DNA of 19,261 bases from Zancudomyces culisetae (GCA_001969505.1 LSSK01001942.1:1-19261); one strand, 5' to 3'. Shown: positions 1 to 8,220, counted from the stretch's first letter. Made by a program: numbers and translations. The notes: generated by a model not told the origin, from the letters alone.

Positions 1-2
1 GT

Positions 3-1000
3 TTGAAGACAACTGGACTCGAATTCAGGACATCTGCATACGCGGATGACATATCTGTAGGTATTAGTGACAGGGATGATGCAGACATTTTTGAAATGGG
101 ACTGGAGCTGCATTGCAAGGCATCTAATGCAAGGGTTAATCGCGGTAAAACATTAGCCATCAGCATCGGAAAACCATCTGCCATTGATGGTTTTTACTCT
201 GTGTTGGATAAGGAAGTAAATTTCAGATACTTGGGAATCACTTTTAACTCTTATGAATTAACCAAAAATTTATGGAGGACAAGCTGCTTTCGGATATAGA
301 CGCAAAGGCTAAAATACTAAGCAAGAGGCATCTATCAATATCCGGCAAGATTTTGCTAACTAATAACTTTTAACTATCTAAGGTTTGGTTCAGTGCCCAG
401 GTCTTACCGTTTGGAAAACATTTCAGGAATAAACTCAAAAGATTAGTCAAGTATTTTATTTGGAATGTAAAAAAATCAAGAATTTGCATCGAAAAACTTG
501 AACTCCCGGAGGATTTGGGTGGTTGGGGACTAATCCCCATTGATTTCCAGTTGAATAAATTATTAATTAAATGGGGATTTGATCTTATTTCTAGGATAAT
601 GGAAAATATTGAAAATTGCAAATTTTAGTGGCAAGACTTAGCGGAATACCAATTTTACGCAAAATTTATCAAAAACGATATCTAGACGTTAAAAATTGGG
701 AAATTAATGAACAAAAAATATTGCGTTAATTTTGTTAAGAACTTGATTGATATATCACTTTACAAAAATGACATATTATTATTGAAGCAAATGGGTATAA
801 ATATTGTATCCGATTTCTTCGGTAATTGTAAAAAAATTTTGAGTAACGATGATATATCAAAATATATATTGAAATTGAATCGAAATCAAAGGAACTTTAT
901 TTAATTAAAATCGATGAACAAAATTTTTTTAGGACTGAAATTGAAACAAAACAAACCAGGATACCAAAAGGGAAGCTATCATTTTTGGATAGTGTAGAAT
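3..1000 (+). pseudogene. LINE reverse transcriptase, C-terminal half of the RT domain (broken)
   Basis: The first segment (frame of position 3, to about 270) contains AYADDIS, the catalytic YADD box, at 39-50. It is followed by a NARVNRGKT stretch matching the LINE 'INxxKT' motif and by FRYLGI, the usual RT block after the active site. The reading then moves to the frame of position 272, where KRHLSISGKILLTN, LSKVWF, LPF, KYFIWN and the GGWGLIPI block follow in the order normal for L1-like RTs. Stops at 371 (TAA), 626 (TAG), 683 (TAG) and 902 (TAA) interrupt it, and the frame changes again near 900. In an intact element this enzyme would copy the transcript into DNA at a nicked target. This copy cannot make a working protein. 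Confidence 0.85.
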
Positions 1001-1695
1001 GGTCTTACACAACATAGATGACACGGCGATACCTTGTGGGGCAACTTATAGAAACAGAACAGAGACCAAAAATAGAACCAAACTACAAGAAAATGGGAAT
1101 AGAAGGCAGCAGTTTAGAAGGATTTTGTTGGAAACGACTTCGCAACTTGAATGTACAGCCAAAAATTAAAAGTTTCTTAAGGCTAATGTACCATGGTGGC
1201 ATCATAACAGGAGAGGACATAAAAACATATAGCATGAGCAGTGGAAAAATATATGGCAATAGTCGCTGTAGCTTTTGTAAGATGGACGAAGAAGACTACA
1301 AACATATGCTATACGACTGTAGTCGAATGCAAGAATATTGGAAGAAGATAAGCGAATTTATTGAAGGAGGTGAAGATGAAAACAGAACATAAAACAATAT
1401 AACTATACAAGATATTTATTATATGTTTTATAAATATAAAGGAAAAATACCCGGAAGAAATATTATACATGCACTGGCAATATGGAACATTCACCGCGCT
1501 CGAACCGAAAGCTCGTTGTCGAATGTCAACCTGAACAGGACTGAATTGTACCATCGTTTTATCGGAATGCTTCGAGAAAAGATCAACCAAGATTACAAGT
1601 ACCAAATGCTCTATAGATTTAAACGAACATGGCTCAAGGTCAAATGTTCGTGGTTTTCTATCGAGCCAGGAGAGGAAAGCCAAGTCGATGAATAA
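901..1695 (+). pseudogene. LINE ORF2 C-terminus with zf-RVT-like CCHC zinc knuckle (broken)
   Basis: This frame is open from about 901, with a TAG at 1015 and a TAA at 1390. The piece from 1018 holds a C-x2-C-x8-H-x4-C motif (CSFC...H...YDC) at 1267-1320, followed by MQEYWKKI; this is the zf-RVT arrangement near the end of many LINE and plant/fungal RT proteins. After the 1390 stop the same frame continues from 1393, and LAIWNIHRART recalls the 'LWAIWRARN' block that follows the knuckle in that family. The product would bind nucleic acid during integration. The final stop is at 1693. The two halves being in one frame separated by a single TAA suggests fairly recent decay. The domain name is recognised by pattern only. 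Confidence 0.8.
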
Positions 1696-2008
1696 TTGTA
1701 TCCTCCTTTTCGTTTTATTCTTTTAACCTATATTGAGCGTATTAAGTATAATTTTTTATTACTTTTTTTTATTTTGCGAAATAGAAAAGCTTGGAATAAT
1801 TTTTAGATTAGGATAAATCTTTAAACCACGTAAAATTTTTATATATAAAATATAAATTAATTCAGTTAAAATTTAATAATAAAAAAGTATTACAATAAAA
1901 ATAAAAAACTATCAAAATACATATAATCATAATCATAAATATTAAATTAATATATAATTGATTCAAACGAGGAACATTTAACGAAATAAAACAAACGATG
2001 ATGTATCA
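1696..2008. other. AT-rich spacer between LINE relic and Ty3 gag
   Basis: About 310 bp, very AT-rich, with many short A and T runs. It should hold the 3' UTR of the LINE and the 5' LTR, primer-binding site and leader of the Ty3 element. I could not find a TGTCATGAAC-like LTR start or a tRNA-complementary primer-binding site, so the 5' LTR is lost or too diverged to see. Confidence 0.5.
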
Positions 2009-2855
2009 ATGGATTCTAGCGAAGAATCATCAGAAGATCTTTTAGCTAAGATTCAACTATTAGAAGAGGAGAACAAGAAATTAAAAGCAGCTACAAAAAC
2101 TTCTCCACCTATACTATCAGCATCAAGGATATCATTACCGGAAAGATATGATGGAGATAGAGGCCAATTTAGGGGCTTCTTAAATCAATGCAAACTCTTA
2201 TTTCTCACACACCGCGACCAATATCCTACGGATTCAACTAAGGTAGAATTGATTATGCCTTTATGACAGGAAATGCATTGTTGTGGGCGTCACCGTTCAT
2301 TAAAAGAACAAGTCCAGTATTAACAGATTATGAGTTATTCACAAAGGAATTTGCTAGAGTCTTTGACGATCCACAGAGAGCACAAACAGCCAACGATGCT
2401 GTGAGAGCTCTTAAGCAGGGGAACCAAACTGTTGCTATGTATGCATCGGAATTTAGGAGACTTATCATGGATTTGATTGGAATGAGGCAGCATACGTATC
2501 GCAATTTGCAGAGGGATTAAACGACAATATACTGGACGCACTCGCTTTATTCCAGACACCAACAGACCTAGAAGGCTACACACATGCAGCTATCAACATT
2601 GATGTAAGACTGACGAAGCGTAAAGAAGAGAAGGCAAGAAAAAAGAGAGGACACCCACCCCAACTTCAACCAAGTAGCTTGTATGGAGAACCAATGCAAG
2701 TGGATGTTGTGCAGAAAGCTCTTACCACCCAGGAAAGAGAACGAAGGTTGAAGAAAGGACTTTGTTTCTACTGTGGGGGTGAGGGGCATCAAGTCACAAA
2801 CTGTCCAGAGAAGTCAACTAAGCCACGACAGAAAAACAGGAACGTTCAGGATTAG
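2009..2855 (+). pseudogene. gag: Ty3/gypsy Gag with CCHC zinc knuckle (two frameshifts)
   Basis: The start ATG at 2009 opens a polar N-terminus with a short coiled-coil-like stretch (LLEEENKKLKA), then ISLPERYDGDRGQFRGFL, typical of chromovirus Gag. A frameshift at about 2258-2262 moves reading to the next segment (MTGNALLWASPF... FARVFDDP... YASEFRRL), the retrotransposon gag core. A second shift at about 2470-2478 leads to [16 protein letters not shown] and a basic region. The zinc knuckle C-x2-C-x4-H-x4-C (CFYC...H...C) lies at 2763-2804, and the TAG stop is at 2853-2855. Total length is about 280 residues, normal for this family. Gag would form the virus-like particle and bind the RNA. 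The breaks are single-base indels, so the copy is inactive. Confidence 0.88.
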
Positions 2856-3336
2856 AAGGGGGACCTAACCTGAACAATACCACCAACACCAAAGATCCCC
2901 CCAACCATGATATCTTAACTCATATAATCAGTACCATTGCCTACGCAGACCATCCCTCACGTTTCTATATACCTATTACCTTTCATATAACCAATTCAAA
3001 TATAGTTCATACCCATGCAATGATTGACTCTGGAGCCTCAGGGATATTTATGAATACTATGTTTGCGAGATCAAATGACATACCTACTCAACCAAAAACT
3101 ATACCCGTACCCGTAGAATTTGTGGATGGCACACAAATGTCTGAAGGACCTATAACACACGAAACTAAACCATTACTTACACAAATCAAAAAGGATCATT
3201 GAAAACAAATCAAGTTTGAAATCATGCCCAGTATCCATGCTGACATTATTCTAGGTTAACCATGGCTCGAGAAACATTAACCAACCATAGAATATAAGAA
3301 GCGCAAGCTGATCTTTGATTATATACTCTGTCTTAA
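2822..3336 (+). pseudogene. Pol: aspartic protease region of the Ty3 element (three stops)
   Basis: This is the -1 frame relative to the end of gag. After a polar linker it reads RFYIPITFHI, then MIDSGASGIF, whose D-S-G-A (3026-3037) is the active-site motif of retropepsin-like proteases. Further on, ADIILG and PWLEKH match the conserved 'ILGxPWL' block that closes the protease in this family. In-frame stops are TGA at 3200, TAA at 3257 (inside the ILG-PWL block) and TAA at 3278, so no working protease can form. The enzyme would cleave the Gag-Pol polyprotein inside the particle. The frame is lost near 3330, where the histidine-rich linker continues in another frame. Confidence 0.83.
2831..2901 (+). 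promoter_or_regulatory. Predicted -1 ribosomal frameshift signal at gag-pol overlap (slippery-like heptamer plus pseudoknot)
   Basis: Gag reads in one frame to the TAG at 2853-2855, and pol is open in the -1 frame from 2822. Within the overlap lies GAAAAAC (2831-2837), with gag codons AAA AAC; it is close to, but not exactly, the X XXY YYZ rule. After a 6-nt spacer, an 11-bp stem with one bulged A pairs 2844-2850 with 2869-2875 and 2852-2855 with 2865-2868. The gag stop codon lies inside this stem. Loop bases 2858-2863 (GGGGGA) are complementary to 2896-2901 (TCCCCC), allowing an H-type pseudoknot with a 20-nt connecting loop. Spacer and geometry fit known -1 signals. Function is inferred. 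Confidence 0.6.
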
Positions 3337-3513
3337 ATATTTAGCAAAAGACTTGAAATCCCATCCTCCGAACCAAACATAGCTACAACTCCAAGAGAGA
3401 AATACACCAAGAATACCAAGACAACAGTGCCACTATCAGCTCCATCAAGAATAATTTCGGGTAATCCGATAGGATTAGTCCCTACGTTACCACCTGTAAT
3501 ATCACAGTCATTA

Positions 3514-3657
3514 AGCCATAGCCAAGACCATAGCCACAGCCAAGACCATAGCCACAGCAAAAACCATAGCCACAGCAAAAACCATAGCCACAGCCAAGAC
3601 CATAGCCATAGTAAAAACCATAGCCATAGAAGAAACCATGGTCACAACCAGGACCAT
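3514..3657 (+). repeat. 18-bp tandem repeat coding for a His-rich hexapeptide, 8 units
   Basis: Eight consecutive 18-bp units encode SHSQDH, SHSQDH, SHSKNH, SHSKNH, SHSQDH, SHSKNH, SHRRNH and GHNQDH. The units are an exact multiple of three, so copy number can change without breaking the frame. Less regular His/Asp/Gln-rich sequence (DQNQG, SHSQDQ, HDHYQ) continues to about 3770, suggesting older decayed units. Confidence 0.85.
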
Positions 3658-4023
3658 CACCAAGATAAAGACCAAATCCAAGGCATAGACCAAAACCAAG
3701 GCAATAGTCACAGCCAGGACCAAAACCATGACCATTACCAAAGTTATAGCTCAGACCAGGACCATATTTTAAGCCTGGACCAAGGCTTTAGTAAAGTTAA
3801 CGAAAATATTTATACCCATGTTCACGACCAGGACACAGATCAAACTATGGAACTTGATTATGAAAGAGACATAGATAATAAATTTGGTTTCAATTTTGTA
3901 GAAAACGACAATATGGATACTTCAAATGTTACCATGAATGAAGAGATACCACAGGCCCAAATGATGGATGTATTAGACGATCCTATAACTAACACCACTC
4001 TCATTTCGAGATCCTACAGTCCA

Positions 4024-4033
4024 CCCCCCCCCC
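4024..4033 (+). other. C10 homopolymer at a Pol frame change
   Basis: Ten C's in a row follow the linker. Upstream coding is in one frame and the RT coding downstream is open in another from just after the run (PSPPLPVEPYRKRDFEY leading into the RT segment). One base gained or lost here would explain the frame change. A sequencing or assembly length error is equally possible. Confidence 0.6.
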
Positions 4034-4706
4034 TTCGCCTCCGTTACCAGTTGAGCCATACCGTAAGAGAGATTTCGAATATATGAACTTATTCCATATA
4101 CCTCCAAAACGCAGGAAGCTTGTGGTAGCACACATAATAGGTTTAATTAATCATGTATCACAATCAAATCAAATATCAGAGATATCATGTACTCTTCCTT
4201 CAAAGTACCAAGACCTAAATCAAGCGTTCGATAAGCAATTGGCAGATCAACTTCCTTCGCATAGGCAATACGATTGTCCAATTGACCTTGTCCCCGATGC
4301 AAAGATACCATTTGGCCCCATATATTCGTTGTCCCAAGTCAAATTGAAAGCCCTAAGAGAATACCTTGATGAAAACTTATCCAAAGACTTCATAGTACCT
4401 TCAACATCACCAGCAGGAGCACCAATCCTGTTTGTTAAAAAAAAGGATGGAACGCTTCGTTTGTGTGTTGATTATCGGGCCCTAAACAAAGTAACCATAA
4501 GAAATAGATACCCTCTGCCAATAATGAGCGAACTAATGGAGCGAGTCCAAGAAGCCAAAGTATTTACTAAGCTTGACCTCAGAGGCGCGTACAATCTGGT
4601 ACGCATCAAGAAAGGAGATCAATGGAAGACGGCCTTCAGGACAGATACGGGCACTTCCAATATAATGTTATGCCATTTTGTTAGGAATGGCCAATTCCCG
4701 GAACAT
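4034..4706 (+). pseudogene. Pol: reverse transcriptase, N-terminal half (Ty3 type)
   Basis: After a basic stretch, the sequence contains the Ty3 RT entry blocks: QLPSHRQYDCPIDLVPDAKIPFGPIY, SLSQVKLKALREYLDENL, then FVKKKDGTLRLCVDYRALN, the diagnostic fingers motif, and FTKLDLRGAYNLVRI near 4560-4605, whose first Asp (LDL) is a catalytic residue. Then WKTAFRT is followed by a frame change at about 4643; the correct continuation (YGHFQYNVMPF) is seen in another frame. A further disturbed stretch around 4677-4690 precedes an ANS block just before the insertion. The enzyme would make cDNA from the element's RNA. The remainder of the domain lies beyond the insertion, from about 5431. Confidence 0.9.
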
Positions 4707-5432
4707 AATTTTTAGTTACATTTTGGCCTTCTAAAAATCCAACCTAATTTATTATTTCATTTCCGGTTTTCTAATATGACATTCCGACATTGGAATCATG
4801 TTTGCTAAATTCACCATGAATTCTCTGATTATACTATTGAGAAAATTTACAAAGAAAATGCAAGATATTTTCCAATAATTAAATTTATCAAACATCCTTG
4901 AAAAAATTGGATAAACCAAACCCATGATAAAATTGGATATACAAAATCCATGATAAAATTGATAAATAAAATCAATGTTAAAATCGATAAACAAAAACCA
5001 TGATAAAATCGATAAACAAAATCAATGCTAGAATTGATAAACCATATCTATGTTAAAATCAACAAAAGAAAATTATAAGTTTCACGATAAGTAGATACCT
5101 TAAACTAGTTCAATTTTACATAGACAAATTTTATAGCTAAGACTTATTGACTTTAAGTTTTTCTTCATAGATAAAATTCACTGATGAAAAATTATATCTA
5201 CCCTTCGAAATTCCGTTGGGACACATCAGAGAAAACTATATATTTAATACACATCTAATATTATATTTTTCAAATACTTACTTCTCCTAATAAAATATTA
5301 ATCAAGCATAACTAAATCCACGGTCCACAGTTAAAAGCAGCTCATTGTTTATAACATTATATTTTTCTCTCTCTACTCCAAGGATCCAGGCAAACTTCAA
5401 CAGTATCAAGCAAGCTTTTCATAGCTGTCCAT
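4707..5432. other. AT-rich insertion of about 725 bp splitting the RT gene
   Basis: The RT reading stops at about 4706 and resumes in a matching frame at about 5431 with FQHFVNDIF. The intervening DNA has no coding similarity and is very AT-rich. CAT occurs at both edges (4704-4706 and 5430-5432) and could be a 3-bp target duplication; counted this way the insert is 726 bp and the frame is kept. I found no terminal inverted repeats, no TG..CA ends and no open frame typical of a transposase, so the class of insertion is unknown. It contains a minisatellite at 4903-5075. Confidence 0.65.
4903..5075. repeat. 25-26 bp minisatellite, six full copies plus a partial one
   Basis: Copies begin at 4903, 4929, 4955, 4980, 5005 and 5030, with a partial copy from 5055. 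The first two are 26 bp and the other four 25 bp. Each starts with AAAATTG- or AAAATCG-like sequence, followed by GATAAACAAA and ends in (C)CATGAT or CAATGTT. Neighbouring copies differ at several positions, so the array is not young. Confidence 0.88.
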
Positions 5433-5746
5433 CTTCCAACACTTTGTGAATGATATTTTTAAAGACATCCTTGATCAATTCGTTGTTATCTACCTGGATG
5501 ACATACTAATTATCTCCAAGAATCCACAAGAACATACAAATCATGTAAGTCAGGTCCTAAAACGTCTTATTAAACACAAACGATATGTTAAATTGGAAAA
5601 GTGTGAGTTTGATATGGATCAAGTCGAATTTTTAGGATTTATTATCAAAGACTCAGGAATTACCATGGATCCTTCAAGAATTACAGCAATTGAAGATTGG
5701 AAACCACCAAGATCAGTAAAACAAATACAGGTGTTCTTAGGCTTCG
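5431..5746 (+). pseudogene. Pol: reverse transcriptase, C-terminal half with YLDD active site
   Basis: This continues the RT after the first insertion. It reads FQHFVNDIFKDILDQFVVIYLDDILIIS, with the catalytic YLDD at 5491-5502, then HVSQVLKRL, KLEKCEFD, VEFLGFII, GITMDP and SVKQIQVFLGF. All are standard Ty3/gypsy RT blocks in the right order, with no internal stop. The frame is cut after the codon ending at 5745 by the solo LTR. The next residues of the same protein (ANFYRRFI) are found immediately beyond that LTR at 6163 and in the same frame. The few codons past 5746 that remain open are LTR sequence and not part of the protein. Confidence 0.93.
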
Positions 5747-5775
5747 TGTCAAGATCTGGAGTCAGGAGAGTTATA

Positions 5776-5797
5776 TTTATTATTATTAAAGTTTATT
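5776..5797 (-). terminator. Polyadenylation signals of the solo LTR
   Basis: The minus strand has AATAAA at 5792-5797 and again at 5776-5781, about 55-75 bp downstream of the TATA box and close to the LTR's 3' end. Confidence 0.5.
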
Positions 5798-5850
5798 GAA
5801 TGAATGTATACAAGATACTAGATACTGAATCCAAGACAGGATAATTGTAC

Positions 5851-5860
5851 CCTTTTTATA
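5851..5860 (-). promoter_or_regulatory. TATA box of the solo LTR
   Basis: The minus strand reads TATAAAAAGG. It lies between the GAA/TTC arrays and the AATAAA signals, as expected for the LTR promoter. Confidence 0.65.
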
Positions 5861-5942
5861 CTTTTTTCCAGCCTTGGTTTTTGAACAAAATCACTATGAA
5901 AACTGCGGAATAGCTAAAAACGCAAGCTAAAGAAAAACGTGG

Positions 5943-5974
5943 TTGATTACTAATCAAATTGGATTAGTAATCAA
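5943..5974. repeat. 13-bp perfect inverted repeat inside the solo LTR
   Basis: Arm TTGATTACTAATC at 5943-5955 pairs perfectly with 5962-5974 around a 6-nt loop. It lies between the GAA/TTC arrays and the TATA box and could be a dimeric factor site or an RNA hairpin. Confidence 0.75.
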
Positions 5975-6049
5975 ACAAAAATCAAATATGAATGCTAATA
6001 AAATTAAACATGTGAAAATTATTACGTAAGAAAAATTAAGAAATAATGT

Positions 6050-6092
6050 GAATTTTCGGTAATGTTCTAGAATGTTGGGGAACATTCTAAAC
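6050..6092 (-). promoter_or_regulatory. Heat-shock-element-like array 1 in U3 of the solo LTR
   Basis: Alternating GAA and TTC triplets lie in exact 5-bp phase on the plus strand: GAA 6050, TTC 6055, (TAA) 6060, TTC 6065, GAA 6070, (TTG) 6075, GAA 6080, TTC 6085, (AAC) 6090. Six of nine units are perfect. This nGAAnnTTCn alternation is the binding pattern of heat-shock factor trimers. It lies upstream of the TATA box in the LTR's own orientation. Confidence 0.6.
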
Positions 6093-6117
6093 ATTACTGC
6101 GGATGTAAATCAGATAA

Positions 6118-6145
6118 TTCTAGAACGTTTTCGAACATTCTAGAA
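6118..6145 (-). promoter_or_regulatory. Heat-shock-element-like array 2 in U3 of the solo LTR
   Basis: Six units in 5-bp phase: TTC 6118, GAA 6123, (TTT) 6128, GAA 6133, TTC 6138, GAA 6143. Five are perfect. It starts 53 bp from the core of the first array and has the same internal TA and CA spacers, so the two may have arisen by duplication. Confidence 0.6.
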
Positions 6146-6162
6146 TCAGTTCATGACACTTC

Positions 6163-8220
6163 GCTAATTTCTATCGCCGCTTTATTATAGACTTTTCCAA
6201 AGTAGTGTCACCTATAACCCAATTACTAAAGAAAGATGCCCAGTTTTTATGGACACATACGCAGCAAAATGCATTCGAAGAACTCAAGCGTAGATTCACC
6301 ACAGCACCCATCCTCAAGCATCCTATGCCAGACTTACCATTTATCTTAGAATGCGATGCTTCTAACACTGCTCTTGGAGGCGTCCTTTCACAAATCCATA
6401 AATGTATGAACCACCCATGTGCATTTTACTCACGTTCCCAGTCCCCAAATGAAATCAATTACAATATTTATGACAAAGAACTCCTGGCAATCAAAGAATC
6501 ACTTGAACACTGGCGTCATCATTTCGAAGGAGCAAACCATCCTGTTACCATTATCACAGATCATAAAAACTTGGAGTACTTCAAAACTGCTAAGATTCTC
6601 AACCAAAGGCAGGCAAGATGGTCCTTGTTTTTCTCACGCTTCGATATCAATTTACATTACAGACCGGGAACTTTAAACGGTAAAGCCGACGCACTTTCAC
6701 GCAGGGAGAGTCTTAAAAGGGAGGTAGCACCTGTACAATCTCAAAATATATTCAGTCCGCGCCATGTCATTAACGTTGTATCCACAGACAAAACTCCAGA
6801 ACTACTTCAAAGTATAAAGAATATAATCAAGAATGCCGCCACAGCAAAACAACTATTAGTCAAAGCCAAGAACTCAAGATCACTATTCACAGTGAAGGAC
6901 GACATCATACGCTATGGAAATCTTATCTATGTACCAGATGCTCTCCGTATTCAAGTTTTGCATATGTATCACGACTCACCACTAGCTGGCCACTTTGTCC
7001 GTTCCAAGACCCAAGGCCTCATTTCAAGAAAATTCTGGTGGCCTAAAATGAGAGGATTTGTTCAAGAATATATTAATAGCTGCGATACATGCAATAGGGC
7101 TAAGCATAGCTTGTGCAAACCCCGTGGATTACTCATGCCACTAGACACACCTAAGGGACCATGGCAGTCAATATCAATGGACTTTATAGTTGAACTGCCT
7201 AAATCAATGAACCATACAGTCATTTTTGTAGTGGTTGACCGCCTAACGAAAATGGCACATTTTATTCCTCTCCGCGCTATACCCACAGCTATTGAGTCAG
7301 CCACTAAATTCATAGATCACATCTTCAAGCTTCACGGAATGCCCAAAACTATTATCTCTGATCGAGGATCACAGTTTATTTCAAAGTTTTGGAAGGAACT
7401 ACTTAGACTTCTAAACATCAAGTCTCATCTGTCATCGGCATACCACCTTCAATCGGACGGTCAGACGGAAAGGGTGAATCAAGTATTGGAGCAATACCTT
7501 CGTTGTTTTACTAACTTCCAACAAGACGATTGGTCTCAATTACTGCCACTGGCCGAATTCGCATATAACAATGCGATCCATGCATATACAGGAATAAGCC
7601 CATTCCGAGCTAACTATGGTTATGACCCCGAATTATACCTTGACACAACTACAGTTTCAAATGTCCCAAGCGCCCAAGAATTTGTAAAACATCTAAAAAT
7701 GATACAAGACAATCTACAGATCCAATTAACCAAAGCTAAAGTAAGCTACAAAAAACATGCTGACAAGAATAGAAGTGATACGAGTGATTTTAGAACAGGA
7801 GTTAAAGTATGGCTATCACAGACAAAGATTCAAAGCCAAAGACCATCAACTAAGTTAGACTACAAATATAGCGGGCCGTACACTATCACAGAAATGATCA
7901 ACCCTGTTACAGCAAGATTATCACTGCCGCCTTCCATGAAGATTCATCCTGTCTTCCATGTATCACTGCTTAAACCAGTTCAAGAATCAATTCAGACTTT
8001 AAGATAACAGCCTCAGCCCCCTCCACTTATAGTAAACAATCAAGAAGAGTATTTAGTTTGTCAAATACTAGACTCAAAGATAGTTAGGGGAAAACTCAAG
8101 TATCTGATTGATTGGGATGGCTATGATCCTGAAGATCGTACTAGGGAAGATTCCACTGATGTCCACGCTACCAAATTGATAAAACAATTCCATGCTAAGT
8201 ACCCTGACAAGCCATGCTAA
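6163..8220 (+). pseudogene. Pol: RNase H, integrase with GPY/F module, and chromodomain (one stop)
   Basis: A single frame runs from the right edge of the solo LTR. ANFYRRFI closes the RT. RNase H follows with acidic residues in ECDAS (6355), YDKELLA, TDHKNL (6559) and ADALSRR (6688). The integrase zinc domain has HDSPLAGH and CDTC (about 6970-7092). The catalytic triad is D (SMDF, 7180), D (SDRG, 7360) and E (TERVNQ, 7468), with 35 residues between the last two, the D,D35E rule. A GPYTI block (about 7870) and HPVFHVSLLKP follow. A TAA at 8005-8007 then separates the chromodomain (EEYLVCQILDSK, GKLKYLIDWDGY, about 8045-8215), ending at TAA 8218-8220. A chromodomain would steer integration to marked chromatin. 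This is the best-kept part of the element. Confidence 0.95.

Larger units (their letters stand above)
1..1695 (+). mobile_element. Degenerate 3' part of a LINE-type (non-LTR) retrotransposon
   Basis: The stretch reads as the second half of a LINE ORF2 protein in successive frames: RT fingers/palm with a YADD box, the region after the RT, a zf-RVT-like CCHC knuckle and the C-terminal tail. It is cut by the left window edge. Frame changes near 270 and 900, and in-frame stops at 371, 626, 683, 902, 1015 and 1390, show it is dead. No target-site duplication or poly(A) tail could be assigned at its 3' end. The order RT then C-terminal CCHC, with no LTR, is typical of L1/Tad1-like LINEs; the exact clade is not determined. 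Confidence 0.85.
3337..4086 (+). pseudogene. Pol linker between protease and RT, histidine-rich and low complexity
   Basis: This frame is open without a stop from about 3337 to the TGA at 4084-4086. It begins with a Thr/Lys/Pro-rich stretch, passes through a hexapeptide repeat (SHSQDH and SHSKNH types) at 3514-3657, then a longer Asp/Gln/His-rich stretch, and ends in an acidic region before a poly-proline run at the C10 tract. No catalytic domain is visible. The position between protease and RT is a known variable linker in chromovirus Pol. The reading probably shifts inside the C run at 4024-4033 into the frame of the RT, which is open across the same point. A separate gene is unlikely, because the only possible starts are non-ATG or internal and both ends join Pol frames. 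Confidence 0.6.
5742..6163 (-). mobile_element. Solo LTR (412 bp, 5747-6158) with 5-bp target duplication, reverse orientation
   Basis: The inserted unit begins TGTCAAG and ends ATGACA on the plus strand, so it has TG..CA ends with a 5-bp terminal inverted repeat (TGTCA/TGACA). It is flanked by CTTCG at 5742-5746 and again at 6159-6163. Removing 5747-6163 restores the Pol reading exactly at a GCT codon, confirming the boundaries. No internal retrotransposon genes lie between the ends, so this is a solo LTR left by recombination between two LTRs. On the minus strand the order is GAA/TTC arrays, TATA box (5851-5860), then AATAAA signals (5792-5797, 5776-5781). That is the U3-R-U5 order, so the LTR points leftwards. 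Confidence 0.95.

Noticed and set aside
3511-3741. Long minus-strand frame rich in Val, Met, Leu and Ala over the linker repeat
   Set aside because: It is the antisense reading of the CAT/CAC-rich repeat. Its low-complexity composition follows directly from the plus-strand repeat, which joins Pol coding on both sides.
4752-4994. 80-codon minus-strand frame in the AT-rich insertion
   Set aside because: It overlaps the minisatellite, its composition is driven by the repeat and no protein family is recognisable.
1-8220. Stop codons in the relics as evidence of repeat-induced C-to-T mutation
   Set aside because: Some stops could come from CAA or CAG codons, but others need different changes and many breaks are indels. 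Without intact copies the pattern cannot be separated from neutral decay.
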